Shown here one piece after another: positions 44,100 through 52,465 of a stretch of 64,000 nucleotides of DNA (positions are counted from its first letter, which is position 1; each line of letters begins with the position of its first letter). The translations under genes were made by a program, and so were the position numbers. Source of the stretch: Acidobacteriota bacterium (GTDB lineage Bacteria; Acidobacteriota; Terriglobia; Terriglobales; Acidobacteriaceae). The notes beneath the pieces are model-generated. The model saw only the letters and a program-made list of their open reading frames with translations. It was not told the DNA's origin and ran no database searches. The stretch is taken from the NCBI GenBank assembly GCA_021851335.1, contig JAJZEA010000012.1:1-64000 (forward strand), given 5' to 3'.

Positions 44100-44459
44100 C
44101 TACTGATCTGAAAACCTGTAATTATCGATCGTCGCTGCAACCAGAAAAGCATCTTTCCGCGCCTGACATCGCACCACGCGCCCCTGGCACGATATGTGCA
44201 CATCCTTGGCAACTCCCATCGCTTGCCCCGGCATATTCAGTTGAAACCGGATCGGCTGGCCCGGCTTCATCGCCTGGGTCGTCAGCAGCGAAATTCCGCT
44301 TGCCGACACATTCTCCGTCTTCGCTTCCACGGTCGTCTCATCCCAATGCACCGTCACCGGCATGCTCAGCGGAAAGCGCACCGCCGCGCGGACTCCTGTT
44401 GCACTGTCCGCTTGTGCAATCTTCAACACGTCCTTGAACCAAGGCTTCATTTCGTTCAT
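44100..44459 (-). CDS. PilZ-domain protein
   Basis: A 119-aa single-domain protein. The c-di-GMP-binding elements are present: VRAAVRF (RxxxR) and NVSASGISL ([D/N]xSxxG). Binding of cyclic di-GMP is therefore expected. It is directly followed by the response-regulator gene with no gap, which suggests that the two act together. ATG 44459 or ATG 44450 could be the start. Confidence 0.88.
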   Translation of the reverse strand: MNEMKPWFKDVLKIAQADSATGVRAAVRFPLSMPVTVHWDETTVEAKTENVSASGISLLTTQAMKPGQPIRFQLNMPGQAMGVAKDVHISCQGRVVRCQARKDAFLVAATIDNYRFSDQ

Positions 44460-44662
44460 TGTCGAGCTTCAGCGCCTCCATCCTATCCCGAACATCCAAT
44501 GCTGGAACATCCGATTCTGGAAACACTGTATCGAACTGCCTTCCTGGCTCGCTGAAACCAAAGTTTCGTCAGCAAATCCAAAAGTACTGTATCCAAGGTA
44601 CCCAATACAATCCTGCTTTTGTGCCACCCACTCACCAAAAGGATGCAGAATCCCCCCTTGTC

Positions 44663-45964
44663 TCATCCCCCCAGCACGCTAAACGCCGCCGAAGCGCCCA
44701 CCCACTCCAGATCACGATTATGATCCACGCCCATCATCGCGCTTCGCCCCAGCCGCACCAGGCTGATCGCAGGCGTCATCGCGCCTCCATCCGGCCACGC
44801 GTACAGGATGCGAATCTCCGCCTGCGTCATTCCATGCGGTGTCGCAATCGTCGGCTCAAAGCGCATCCGCTGCTGCACCAGATAGTGCCCGCGCTCGCCT
44901 GCCGGAATCGCCTCCAACTCCGCATCGCTGGGCGCAAATACAATCCCCTTGCCGGCAAACGAAAACAGAGGCTTCAGCAGCAGCTCGTCATAGACCGCGC
45001 CCCCGCTTCGCTGCTCCGGCAGCGGCACACCCGCCCGCTGCAAGGCCGCGTAGCCCTGACCGGCCAGAAAATCCTCCAGAAACGCCGCCGGAGGAACGCA
45101 GGCGTGCGCCTCGATGCTGCTTCCCACAACCGTACCGCTTAGCCACGGCAGCGCAAACTTGCTCACGCGAAAGTACCAGTTTGGATGCCCGGCCCACTGA
45201 ACATCCCACTCCGCCTCCAGGTCAAACTGCAATCGCACGCGCTTCGCCATCATCTCGTCGGCGATCGCGCGGTTATAGATGCGTCGAATCTCCACCCAGC
45301 GGCCCTGCTCATCCCGATAGCCCAGCTTCCGCCCCATCGGCTCAATCGCGGCAATGTCCACCACGCGAACCCCCAGCCGCTCGGCCGTCACCAGAAAATC
45401 CGGCAGCGTCTTCTGCCGCGCCGGGTCAACCTCCGCCAGCACCACCTGCCGCGGATCGTCCACGCCCACAATCGTCTCCCGCAGCAGCTTCCAGTAGCCG
45501 TCCTCCGTCAGCCCGCTCAGGAAAATCTCCAGCTTCCCTCCCGCCATCGCGTCCAGCCCATACGCTCGAACGTACTCCTCCGCCAGCACCGCCTGATAGC
45601 CAAAGACCGACGGAAACGCCTGCAACTCCACCAGCTTCGGCTCCAGAGTTCCATCCGCTCCGCGCACCAGCGCAAAATCCGCCGTCAGGAAATGCGGATG
45701 CCCGCTCGCCCCGGCCACTCGATACCCAGCCGGAATCGACCGCTCCGCCGCGGCCAGATACGCAGCATCGCCCAGCAGACGCTCCGTCAGCTCCGCGCCC
45801 ATCCGCGCCAGTCCGTCCAGCATCCCGGCAGGCAGAAAGACCGGCGTCTCCGCCACGCGAAAGGGAATCGGCGTCCCGCAGCGCGCCTCCAGCCCCGCCA
45901 GCAGCCGCGCATACCCAGCCGCCGTATACCGCGCTTGGAACTCCCGCCGCAGCCGCTCGATCAC
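44663..45964 (-). CDS. Uncharacterised protein, possible ATP-grasp fold
   Basis: A 433-aa cytoplasmic protein with no signal peptide. The C-terminal third has ATP-grasp-like elements: a Lys and glycine-rich loop (LLKPLFSFAGKGIVF), then VQQRMRFEPT and AEIRILYAW, which would fit the nucleotide- and metal-binding strands of a ligase. The N-terminal part has LVELQAFPSVFGYQ and PDFLVTAERLGVRVVDI. I do not recognise a named family. Start ATG 45964 opens the gene with MIERLRREFQARY. It is isolated between the PilZ operon and the repeat-peptide gene. Confidence 0.7.
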   Translation of the reverse strand: MIERLRREFQARYTAAGYARLLAGLEARCGTPIPFRVAETPVFLPAGMLDGLARMGAELTERLLGDAAYLAAAERSIPAGYRVAGASGHPHFLTADFALVRGADGTLEPKLVELQAFPSVFGYQAVLAEEYVRAYGLDAMAGGKLEIFLSGLTEDGYWKLLRETIVGVDDPRQVVLAEVDPARQKTLPDFLVTAERLGVRVVDIAAIEPMGRKLGYRDEQGRWVEIRRIYNRAIADEMMAKRVRLQFDLEAEWDVQWAGHPNWYFRVSKFALPWLSGTVVGSSIEAHACVPPAAFLEDFLAGQGYAALQRAGVPLPEQRSGGAVYDELLLKPLFSFAGKGIVFAPSDAELEAIPAGERGHYLVQQRMRFEPTIATPHGMTQAEIRILYAWPDGGAMTPAISLVRLGRSAMMGVDHNRDLEWVGASAAFSVLGG

Positions 45965-46238
45965 GCACCCTCCTGTCCGTTCAGCCTTCTCGTCGCGTCA
46001 GCCACGAGTCAGACGCGGGCAAGGGTGAATGATCGCGCAAACCACACACTTGAATGGCTTTACCGAGCAAAATCCCCGAAGACGCTCTTATTTTCCCACA
46101 AAGCGGCTTTTGCGTTTGCCTTTTCGGGAAAAAATTACCCAAAAGCAGTATCTTGGTTACCACTTTTGGGTTACTCTTGCCTTAGTTTGGCTCACTTGCT
46201 AAACATTTACACAATTTTTCTGATATAGGAGAATCCCC
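45965..46238. promoter_or_regulatory. AT-richer upstream region of the repeat-protein gene, with inverted repeat
   Basis: 274 bases, clearly AT-richer than the flanks from 46080 on. ACCCAAAAG (46137-46145) and CTTTTGGGT (46163-46171) form a perfect 9-bp dyad with a 17-base spacer, a likely regulator site 70-100 bases before the ATG at 46239. Confidence 0.5.
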
Positions 46239-46589
46239 ATGAAACTCACTCTCGTTCGCATCGCCGCCCTTGCCGCCCTCACCGTCTCCGCCTCCGCCGC
46301 CTTCGCCAGCCCCGCCTTCGGCCCTGGAATTCCCGCACCGCTGCCGCAATCCAAAGGATATGCAACGACTGGCTTTGGCCCCGGAATTCCCGCACCGCTG
46401 CCGCAATCCAAAGGATATGCAACGACTGGCTTTGGCCCCGGAATTCCCGCACCGCTGCCGCAATCCAAAGGATATGCAACGACTGGCTTTGGCCCTGGAA
46501 TTCCCGCACCGCTGCCGCAATCCAAAGGATATGCAACGACTGGCTTTGGCCCTGGAATTCCCGCACCGCTGCCGCAATCCAAAGGATAG
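46239..46589 (+). CDS. Secreted protein of five 19-residue tandem repeats
   Basis: A 116-aa protein. A signal peptide (MKLTLVRIAALAALTVSAS, cleavage near AFA) is followed by five copies of FGPGIPAPLPQSKGYATTG, the last truncated after KG by the stop. At DNA level this is a 57-base minisatellite starting at 46317, 46374, 46431, 46488 and 46545, with differences only at TTC/TTT and CCT/CCC. AGGAG precedes the ATG at normal distance. The repeats are Pro/Gly-rich, uncharged except one Lys each, and carry no Cys. I do not know the family. A repeated-core precursor peptide, a cell-wall or surface protein, or a structural peptide are all possible. Confidence 0.8.
   Translation: MKLTLVRIAALAALTVSASAAFASPAFGPGIPAPLPQSKGYATTGFGPGIPAPLPQSKGYATTGFGPGIPAPLPQSKGYATTGFGPGIPAPLPQSKGYATTGFGPGIPAPLPQSKG
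46317..46586 (+). repeat. 57-base tandem repeat, about 4.7 copies
   Basis: Units begin at 46317, 46374, 46431, 46488 and 46545; the last is 42 bases. Only two positions vary. There are no spacers, so it is not a CRISPR array. All six frames are open through it because the unit is a multiple of three. Confidence 0.95.
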
Positions 46590-46706
46590 TCGAGCTTAAG
46601 AATAAAAGCGGACCTGCCGATACAATACTGTTAACGGTGGAAATAATCTAAGTGCATTCCACCCTGAGACATTATTTCCGAAGATCGAAAGGCGAAGCGT
46701 ACGGTT

Positions 46707-47495
46707 GTGAATACCGATGTTCTCATTGCCGCGCTTTCAGTCACCCTTGAAATTCTATTTCTTGGTATTTCATTCTTGTGTAAAGAACATCGGAAACATC
46801 CAATCTTTGTTTTTTATATTTTTTGGACGGTTGTAAGCGATTTAGCTTACGAGTTATTTGTCAGGAGTGTGCCCAGATACGCGCTGAAGCTCTACGTAGC
46901 TGAACTGGCAATCGATGCAGTTTTTCAGGTTTTAGTGATTGGCGAAATTGTGTGGACAACGTTGCGCCCTGTCCGAACTTCGCTTCCACGGCACTGGTAC
47001 TGGGTAGCAGTTGCTGGCTTCGTTTTGCTTGCTTGCGGATTCTGGCCACTTGCTGGATTTGCGATTCCGCCAAACCTTACCCCGGCAAGCAATGCAATGA
47101 TCTTGCTTCAGCAAACCATCTCCCTTCTGCGCGTCACATTTTTCCTCGTCCTCGTTGCCTTCAGCCAGTTTCTCTCCATCGGCTGGCGTGACCGCGAGTT
47201 GCAGATCGCCTCCGGACTTGGCTTCTACTCCATTCTTTCCCTCGTCGTTTCCGTCCTCCACACCCATCAGGCGGTCGGACCACAGTACCACTGGCTCGAT
47301 CTGGTCACCTCCTTTGGTTACCTTGGTACATTGGCCTATTGGGTGGTCTGTTTTATGCAAAAAGAACCTGAAACCCGAAAAATAAGCCCACAGATGGTGC
47401 GTTTTCTGGTATCAATAGGTGGAACGGTTCAAGCCGAACAACTCGCGCTTGAAACCGTTTTGAAGAAAAAACCAGGCGGTCACTCTCATTTGTAG
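46707..47495 (+). CDS. Uncharacterised membrane protein, about seven helices
   Basis: A 262-aa protein with about seven membrane helices spaced from residue 5 to residue 220 (for example LIAALSVTLEILFLGISFL and WVAVAGFVLLACGFWPLAG). It ends in a cytoplasmic-type basic tail. The GTG start at 46707 has a weak AAAGG upstream. It is followed by a second gene after 12 bases, so the pair is an operon. A sensor-like or stress role is conceivable, but I recognise no family. The repeat-protein gene is 117 bases upstream on the same strand. Confidence 0.65.
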   Translation: MNTDVLIAALSVTLEILFLGISFLCKEHRKHPIFVFYIFWTVVSDLAYELFVRSVPRYALKLYVAELAIDAVFQVLVIGEIVWTTLRPVRTSLPRHWYWVAVAGFVLLACGFWPLAGFAIPPNLTPASNAMILLQQTISLLRVTFFLVLVAFSQFLSIGWRDRELQIASGLGFYSILSLVVSVLHTHQAVGPQYHWLDLVTSFGYLGTLAYWVVCFMQKEPETRKISPQMVRFLVSIGGTVQAEQLALETVLKKKPGGHSHL

Positions 47496-47507
47496 AGGGA
47501 AACAGTA

Positions 47508-48035
47508 ATGATTCTGCCGTTACTCCAGGTCATCTTCCTTGGTGCCTTCCTGCTTTATCTCGCCAAGTGGCGAGGCAGCATGCGCCGCCGCAACATCAAG
47601 AGCTGGGATCAGCTCTTCAGCCAGCTTCGCACCGACTGGAGCGCACACGCCGTCTGCGACCAGCTTCTCTTGAAAGAGAATGTCAGCGCGGATCACAGCG
47701 ACATCTGGGGAAAGGTCAACGGACCTTTCGGCCTCTGGGTCATGTTCAAGAACGCAGGCGTCCTTCTTGAGATGGCCGATTTCGCCGCCCGCAACGCCTC
47801 GCCGGACAACCCCGTTGATCCGCTTCTCATCGAGTCCATCCGCACCGACGCCATGCAGATTCGCTTGTGTGTACTTATGGCCATCATGCAATACGGCCTT
47901 CAGTCCGTCTCCGCCGGCGCTCGCATCAACGCCTGGCGCGCTGCTGAAACCTATGTCAAGATGACCGCACGAATTACGCGCATCCTTCAGGAGCATGCCG
48001 CGCTTCAACTTCCCACTTTTGTCTCTGCCATGTAA
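47508..48035 (+). CDS. Uncharacterised membrane-anchored protein
   Basis: A 175-aa protein with an N-terminal helix (ILPLLQVIFLGAFLLYLA) then a soluble helical domain: NIKSWDQLFSQLRTDWSAHA, DHSDIWGKVNGPFGLWVMFK and ARITRILQEHAALQLP. It lies 12 bases after the membrane-protein gene and shares its terminator. I recognise no domain. Ribosome binding GAGGGAAACAGTA precedes ATG 47508. Confidence 0.7.
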   Translation: MILPLLQVIFLGAFLLYLAKWRGSMRRRNIKSWDQLFSQLRTDWSAHAVCDQLLLKENVSADHSDIWGKVNGPFGLWVMFKNAGVLLEMADFAARNASPDNPVDPLLIESIRTDAMQIRLCVLMAIMQYGLQSVSAGARINAWRAAETYVKMTARITRILQEHAALQLPTFVSAM

Positions 48036-48056
48036 GCCGTCCTCCTCCCAACACAC

Positions 48057-48089
48057 AAAAAGCCCCGGCCAGTGCCGGGGCTTTTTGTT
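48057..48089. terminator. Strong bidirectional terminator
   Basis: AAAAAGCCCCGGC (48057-48069) and GCCGGGGCTTTTT (48074-48086) form a perfect 13-bp stem with a 4-base loop and T/A tracts on both sides. It can serve the 175-aa gene on the plus strand and the aldo/keto reductase on the minus strand. Confidence 0.9.
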
Positions 48090-48103
48090 CTCTCTCGTGG
48101 TCA

Positions 48104-49084
48104 CTACGTCACCGGATTCTCCGCCAGAAAGGTCTGAATCCGCGTATACTCTTCGTTCTCCAGCCGGAAGCTCAGCGCCGGTGCTATCCCTTTCACCTGC
48201 TCCGGGCTGCGTCCGCCCACAATCGCCGCCGTAATCGCCGGATTGTGCAGCGTCCAGGCCACGGCCACCACGCCCGGCTCAACTCCGTGCGGTTTGCCAA
48301 TCTCCCGCAGCAGCTCCACCAGCCGCAGGTTGCGGCTCAGCCGCGGCTCGTTGAACTCGACTGCCTTGCGCCGCCAGTCGTCGGCCGGCATCTGCGCCAC
48401 GCGCTCGGCCGTCATCCGCCCCGTCAGCAGCCCGCTCACCATCGGCGAATAGTTGATCACGCCGATCCCCTGCTCCAGGCAGTAGGGCAGAATCGCCTCA
48501 CCCACGGCCGGACGCAGCATCGAATACGGTGGTTGCAGGCTCGTCACCGGCGCTACCGCCTGAACGCGCTTCAACTGCTCCACGTTGAAGTTGGAGACGC
48601 CAATCCAACGAATCTTGCCCGCCTTCTGCTGCCGAGCCAGCTCTGCCCAGCCCTCTTCAATCTCCACCTCCGGATTCGGCCAGTGAATCTGGTAGAGGTC
48701 GATCGCCTCCACGCCCAGCCGCCGCAGCGACTGGTCCAGTTCCTCGGCCACGCTCGCCGCCTTCAGCGAGCGATAAATCTTCCGATCCGCATCCCAGCGC
48801 ATCGAGCACTTGGTAAAGATCAGCGGCTTCTCGCTCAGCCCTTTTACCGCTCGGCCCACAATCGTCTCCGAGTGGCCCAACCCATACACCGCCGCCGTGT
48901 CGATCCAGTTGATCCCCGTGTCCAGCGCCGCATGAATCGCGGCAATCGAAGCCTCATCGTCCTGCGGTCCCCAGGCAAACTCCCAGTTCCCGCCGCCAAT
49001 CGCCCAGGCGCCAAAGCCAATCGAGGTCAACTCCAGGTCCGAGTTGCCCAGCCGTTTCTTCGCAAAAGTGTCCTTTGTGGTCAT
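48104..49084 (-). CDS. Aldo/keto reductase (second)
   Basis: A 326-aa NADPH-dependent reductase. The tetrad is visible in NWIDTAAVYGLGHSE (Asp, Tyr), LIFTKCSM (Lys) and DLYQIHWPNPEVEI (His). Cofactor-binding end segments are NYSPMVSGLLTGRM and AAIVGGRSPEQVKGI. It is only distantly similar to the enzyme at 7477 and belongs to a general-stress-protein-69-like group. ATG 49084 follows AAGGAG at a rather long distance. It lies 75 bases downstream of the aminopeptidase gene on the same strand. Confidence 0.92.
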   Translation of the reverse strand: MTTKDTFAKKRLGNSDLELTSIGFGAWAIGGGNWEFAWGPQDDEASIAAIHAALDTGINWIDTAAVYGLGHSETIVGRAVKGLSEKPLIFTKCSMRWDADRKIYRSLKAASVAEELDQSLRRLGVEAIDLYQIHWPNPEVEIEEGWAELARQQKAGKIRWIGVSNFNVEQLKRVQAVAPVTSLQPPYSMLRPAVGEAILPYCLEQGIGVINYSPMVSGLLTGRMTAERVAQMPADDWRRKAVEFNEPRLSRNLRLVELLREIGKPHGVEPGVVAVAWTLHNPAITAAIVGGRSPEQVKGIAPALSFRLENEEYTRIQTFLAENPVT

Positions 49085-49159
49085 ACCAGTTGGATGCTCC
49101 TTGTTCCAATTTGTTGCAGATTCCGCAGAAGATTCTCCCGAAAAATCCATCTCCGCGCG

Positions 49160-50218
49160 CTACTCTTCAATTAGAAAGCGCCCTTCGCGCATAATCTGCT
49201 CTTCGCCCGCCTCGGACTCCACCCAGATATTGAATCCCAGCCCCACCACGTCAATATGCGTCCCGCTGCTCCACTTCGCACCGGTGTGCTCCCCATACGG
49301 ATTGCCAAACGCAATGTGTATGCCGGGAAACTTCTCATCCTGCAAAATATTGCCGATTACCCGCTCCACGCCCAGATTGGTTCCAATGGCAAACTCGCCA
49401 ACGCGATTGGAGTTTTCATCTGTCGCGATATACGCGCGGAAATCCGCCTCCAGAGCCTGATTGGCGCTCGCGCAGCTCACCACGCGGTTCCCGGCAATCT
49501 CGATCGTCAGCGGCGCATCTGTCAGCAGCCCATAGCGGGCGCATAGCCAGTCGCCCACCACCCCATCCACCACAAACCGTCCATTCACCTCGCCCGGCGT
49601 TGTGAAGCATTCTCCTCCCGGCAGATTCCCCCACTTCTCCCGACTGATGATCCCGCTCGTCTTCAGCCACTTGTACTCAGGATTCAGCTCGGCGGTAATC
49701 GCCGTCCCCGCCGCTGTCGTCGCGCGAATCCGTCTCGCTCGCGTCACGCACTCCATCACTCGCTGCGACAGCCGGTCCACACGCGCGTAATCGGCCCGCA
49801 TCCCCTGGCACATGATCTCCGGCGTAATGTTCACCATGTGTGCGTGGCGCATCCGGCGATGGTTCACCACGTCGGTCATCTGCATCCGGCTCTTCAGCTC
49901 GTTTCGCTGCGCCGTCACGGCAAAGATCGATACGTCCGAGCTTTCCATATCCGCGAGCACCTCCGCCGGCATCCCGTCCAGCGGACGCGGCGCGAGATCC
50001 TCCAGCAGAAAGCCATTCCAGCGGCAGCCCACGTCGTTCAGCGCCGCCGCCAGCGCTGCCGCAATCTCCTCCGAGACGCGATCGTAGATCAGCGTCACCT
50101 TTTCCGCAGCCTCCACGCGCAGACATGTCTCCACGGCCTGCCGCGCGCCCGGCCGGAGGGACTCCGAAAACTCCACCTGCTTCAACCGCGCCGCGCCAAT
50201 CCCTTCGTTCATATCCAT
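49160..50218 (-). CDS. M29-like aminopeptidase
   Basis: A 352-aa metallopeptidase. Metal-ligand segments follow the family: LPGGECFTTPGEVNGRFVVD (Glu), FGNPYGEHTGAKWSSGTHID (His, His, Asp) and the late DVVGLG. An N-terminal Rossmann-like part (VTLIYDRVSEEIAAAL) precedes. The M29 family cleaves N-terminal residues with two metal ions. ATG 50218 gives the family-like start; a longer frame to 50323 is less likely. It is probably cytoplasmic, as no signal is present. Confidence 0.85.
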   Translation of the reverse strand: MDMNEGIGAARLKQVEFSESLRPGARQAVETCLRVEAAEKVTLIYDRVSEEIAAALAAALNDVGCRWNGFLLEDLAPRPLDGMPAEVLADMESSDVSIFAVTAQRNELKSRMQMTDVVNHRRMRHAHMVNITPEIMCQGMRADYARVDRLSQRVMECVTRARRIRATTAAGTAITAELNPEYKWLKTSGIISREKWGNLPGGECFTTPGEVNGRFVVDGVVGDWLCARYGLLTDAPLTIEIAGNRVVSCASANQALEADFRAYIATDENSNRVGEFAIGTNLGVERVIGNILQDEKFPGIHIAFGNPYGEHTGAKWSSGTHIDVVGLGFNIWVESEAGEEQIMREGRFLIEE

Positions 50219-50441
50219 CGCTTCCCGTCCATCTCTTTTTGCCCAGCTTCCAGTCCATTTCCCCCTCTCAGCCGCGGTTCTCAGCGCATCAAGGACATCC
50301 TTTGATGGTAATCGCCCATCCATCCAAAAACGAAGCCGCAGCCGCCTGATTTCGCGCTACTATTCTCATGTTCATTCCTCCCTATTCCAAGGTGCGCTCT
50401 GCTCTGTTGCGCTCAGCGCTGCCACGCTCAGGAGATCCGAC

Positions 50442-51185
50442 TTGACTGAACCCATCGTACCGGAAGCAACACTCTCACCCATCGCCTCTGTCACAGGAGT
50501 CTTCCACAAACCGACAAAGACCTTTGAGTCCATCGCCCGCCGACCCTCCTGGTGGATGCCATTCCTCGTCACCATGGTCGTCATCGGCCTCTTCTACTTC
50601 GCTGTCACAGCCAAAGTCGGCTGGAATCAGGTCTACGAAAATAGCCTGCGCCTTGTGCCGAAACAGGCGCAGCAAATGGAGAGCCTGACGCCCGAGCAGC
50701 GCGCCAGCTCTGAAAAAGTCGCTGTCAGCTTCACCCAGGGCATCTGGCTCGGCATGCCCCTGCTCACCCTGCTCTTCGCCGCCATCGAGGCCGCCATTCT
50801 GCTCGGCACCATCAACTTCGTCTTTGGCGGTCGCGCTACCTTCTGGCAGGTCTACGCCGTCACCTGGTACGCAGGATTGCCCGGACTCCTCAAATTCCTG
50901 CTTGCTGTCGTCGCTCTTTTTGTCGGCCTCGATCCGGAGAGTTTCCAGATCAACAATCCCGCAGGCACCAACCTCGGCTACTACCTCAGCCCCACCGACA
51001 CGCCCAAAGCCTTCTACACGCTCGCCTCGCAGGTCGATCTCCTCACGCTCTGGACGATCGTCCTCATGGGCATCGGCCTCGCCGTCGTCGCTCGCACCAA
51101 ACGCAGCAGCGGCCTGCTCGCTGTCTTCGCCTGGTGGATTGTCATCGTGCTCATCAGCGTCGCAGCCAGCGTAGCCTTCTCCTGA
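50442..51185 (+). CDS. Yip1-domain membrane protein, intact copy
   Basis: A 247-aa YIP1-family protein with five membrane helices. The conserved N-terminal block FHKPTKTFESIARRPSWWMPF leads into the first helix. The TTG start at 50442 has AGGAG seven bases upstream. Bacterial Yip1 proteins have no settled function; membrane shaping is suggested from the eukaryotic relatives. A paralogue follows at 51413 in the same orientation. Confidence 0.85.
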   Translation: MTEPIVPEATLSPIASVTGVFHKPTKTFESIARRPSWWMPFLVTMVVIGLFYFAVTAKVGWNQVYENSLRLVPKQAQQMESLTPEQRASSEKVAVSFTQGIWLGMPLLTLLFAAIEAAILLGTINFVFGGRATFWQVYAVTWYAGLPGLLKFLLAVVALFVGLDPESFQINNPAGTNLGYYLSPTDTPKAFYTLASQVDLLTLWTIVLMGIGLAVVARTKRSSGLLAVFAWWIVIVLISVAASVAFS

Positions 51186-51244
51186 GCCAAAAGGCAACGC
51201 TATTGTTGCTTTTGGCTTTGCCCTTGCTGTAGCTGTTGCGTTTG

Positions 51245-51300
51245 CTCTTGCTTCTTTGGTTGTCATTCCCGAAGGGAATCTGCTTCTTCTGTTGCCGTTG
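51245..51300 (+). repeat. Interspersed repeat with core GTCATTCCCGAAGGGAATC
   Basis: CTTTGGTTGTCATTCCCG, then AAGGGAATCTGCTTCT, sits in TTG-rich sequence between the Yip1 genes. A near copy is at 52305-52362. The core contains the small dyad TTCCC/GGGAA. Confidence 0.6.
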
Positions 51301-51412
51301 CTGTTGCCCTTGCTTTTCTTGTTGTCTTTCCCGCACCGAATCTGCAGTTCGCCTCAGCCGCCACCACAGCTCTTCCCGCGGAACGCTCTTGAACTCGAAC
51401 AGGAGACACGAC

Positions 51413-52235
51413 GTGACCGAATCCGCCGACTATGCCCAACCAGCCGCATCACCCGATCCAGCCACGCATTCTCCATCAGACAGCGCGGCCTCATCTCCGC
51501 CCATCTCTCCTCTTGCCTGTCTCGCGGGAGTTTTCTTTCGCCCCACGCGCGTCTTCCGTTCCCTCGCGCGCCGCCCCACCTGGTGGCTGCCGTTTCTGCT
51601 CACCATGGCGGTCTTTTTTCTCTTTTACTTCGGCTCGCTCGCTCACTTCGACACGCATCAAGCCTTTCAAAAAGCCCTTCAACATCCGAATCCGCAGGCC
51701 TGGCAGTTCACCAGCATGCCGCCAGGGCAGCGCGCAAAGCTAGAAACGACCATCCAGCGTATCGTTCGCTATTCGTGGATCGGCGGGCCGCTGCTCATCC
51801 TGCTCTATCGCGCCATCGAAGCCGCGCTCCTGCTCAGCATCTTCCGCCTGGTCTTTCACGCCGATGTCAATTTCCGCCGGGTGAATGCCGTCGTCTGGGC
51901 ACTCCAGCCTGCCCGGCCTGATTTCCTTTCTTCCCCTGGCCGTGAAACCGTTTTTCGGTCACGCTCTGGACTCGGTCCAGTTCAAGAACCTTGGCTACGC
52001 CGATCTCGGTTATTACTTCAATCCAGCCACCACTCCCAGAGCGCTCTACGCCGTCGTCAGTTCCATCAATCTCTGTACCGTATGGTCGATACTCCTACTC
52101 GCCATCGGTCTTGTCCTCGTTGCACATACAAAACGCATCCACGGCGTGATTGCAGCGCTTCTCTGGTGGATTGCCCGCTGGATTGTGATCCTGATGCTCT
52201 TCATGCTGGTCAGCATGGCGGTGGTTGCGTTGTAG
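51413..52235 (+). pseudogene. Yip1-domain protein, frameshifted paralogue
   Basis: The N-terminal 165 residues (from GTG 51413, AGGAG upstream) align with the intact neighbour: FFRPTRVFRSLARRPTWWLPF, LLILLYRAIEAALLLSIF, VNAVVWAL. At about 51895-51912 the match moves to another frame, which continues SLPGLISFLPLAVKPFFG ... NLGYADLGYYFNPATTPRA and ends with LLWWIARWIVILMLFML at 52235. One single-base indel is enough to explain it. Either the gene is a recent pseudogene or there is a sequence error; both halves look otherwise well conserved. Confidence 0.75.
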
Positions 52236-52253
52236 GACAAGCACACTGCGCAA

Positions 52254-52290
52254 GAAGCAGGGCCTGAGTTCCCTCCGGCCCTGCTTCCTG
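52254..52290 (+). terminator. Hairpin after the second Yip1 gene
   Basis: GAAGCAGGGCC (52254-52264) pairs with GGCCCTGCTTC (52277-52287), 11 bp with a 12-base loop, 18 bases after the stop. It has only a weak T-tract. Confidence 0.6.
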
Positions 52291-52304
52291 ATCCCTATTA
52301 ATGC

Positions 52305-52362
52305 TCTTGCCGTTCCTTTTGCTTTTCTGGCTGTCATGCCCGCAGGGAATCTGCTTTTGCAG
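52305..52362 (+). repeat. Interspersed repeat, second copy of the GTCATTCCCGAAGGGAATC-like element
   Basis: CTTTTCTGGCTGTCATGCC, then CGCAGGGAATCTGCTTTTGC, matches 51245-51300 with few changes. Confidence 0.6.
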
Positions 52363-52382
52363 TCCCCGCAGTCCTCACTCCG

Positions 52383-52460
52383 CGCCAACCACAACTCGAA
52401 TCCCCCCGCGACCAACGGGAGCGGTCACCCCGCGAACGCGCAGTGACTGCATGCAATGCC
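52383..52460 (+). repeat. CCAACGGGAGCG repeat family, copy 1
   Basis: CCAACCAC, then CGACCAACGGGAGCG, CGCGAACGCGCAG and CTGCATGCAATGCC in order. The same modules recur at 58292-58383 and 58441-58509. Located at the 3' end of fabF. Confidence 0.65.
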
Positions 52461-52465
52461 AATGC

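Noticed and set aside
44469-44666. 65-codon minus-strand frame between the PilZ and ATP-grasp-like genes
   Set aside because: No ribosome binding site or recognisable feature; probably chance.
46199-46582. Antisense repeat ORFs through the 57-base array
   Set aside because: Open only because the unit length is a multiple of three; they lack a signal peptide and ribosome binding site.
46317-46586. CRISPR-like array
   Set aside because: The 57-base units are contiguous, with no variable spacers and no cas genes; they encode protein repeats.
51895-51912. Programmed frameshift in the second Yip1 gene
   Set aside because: No slippery heptamer or stimulatory structure was noticed, and the intact paralogue needs none.
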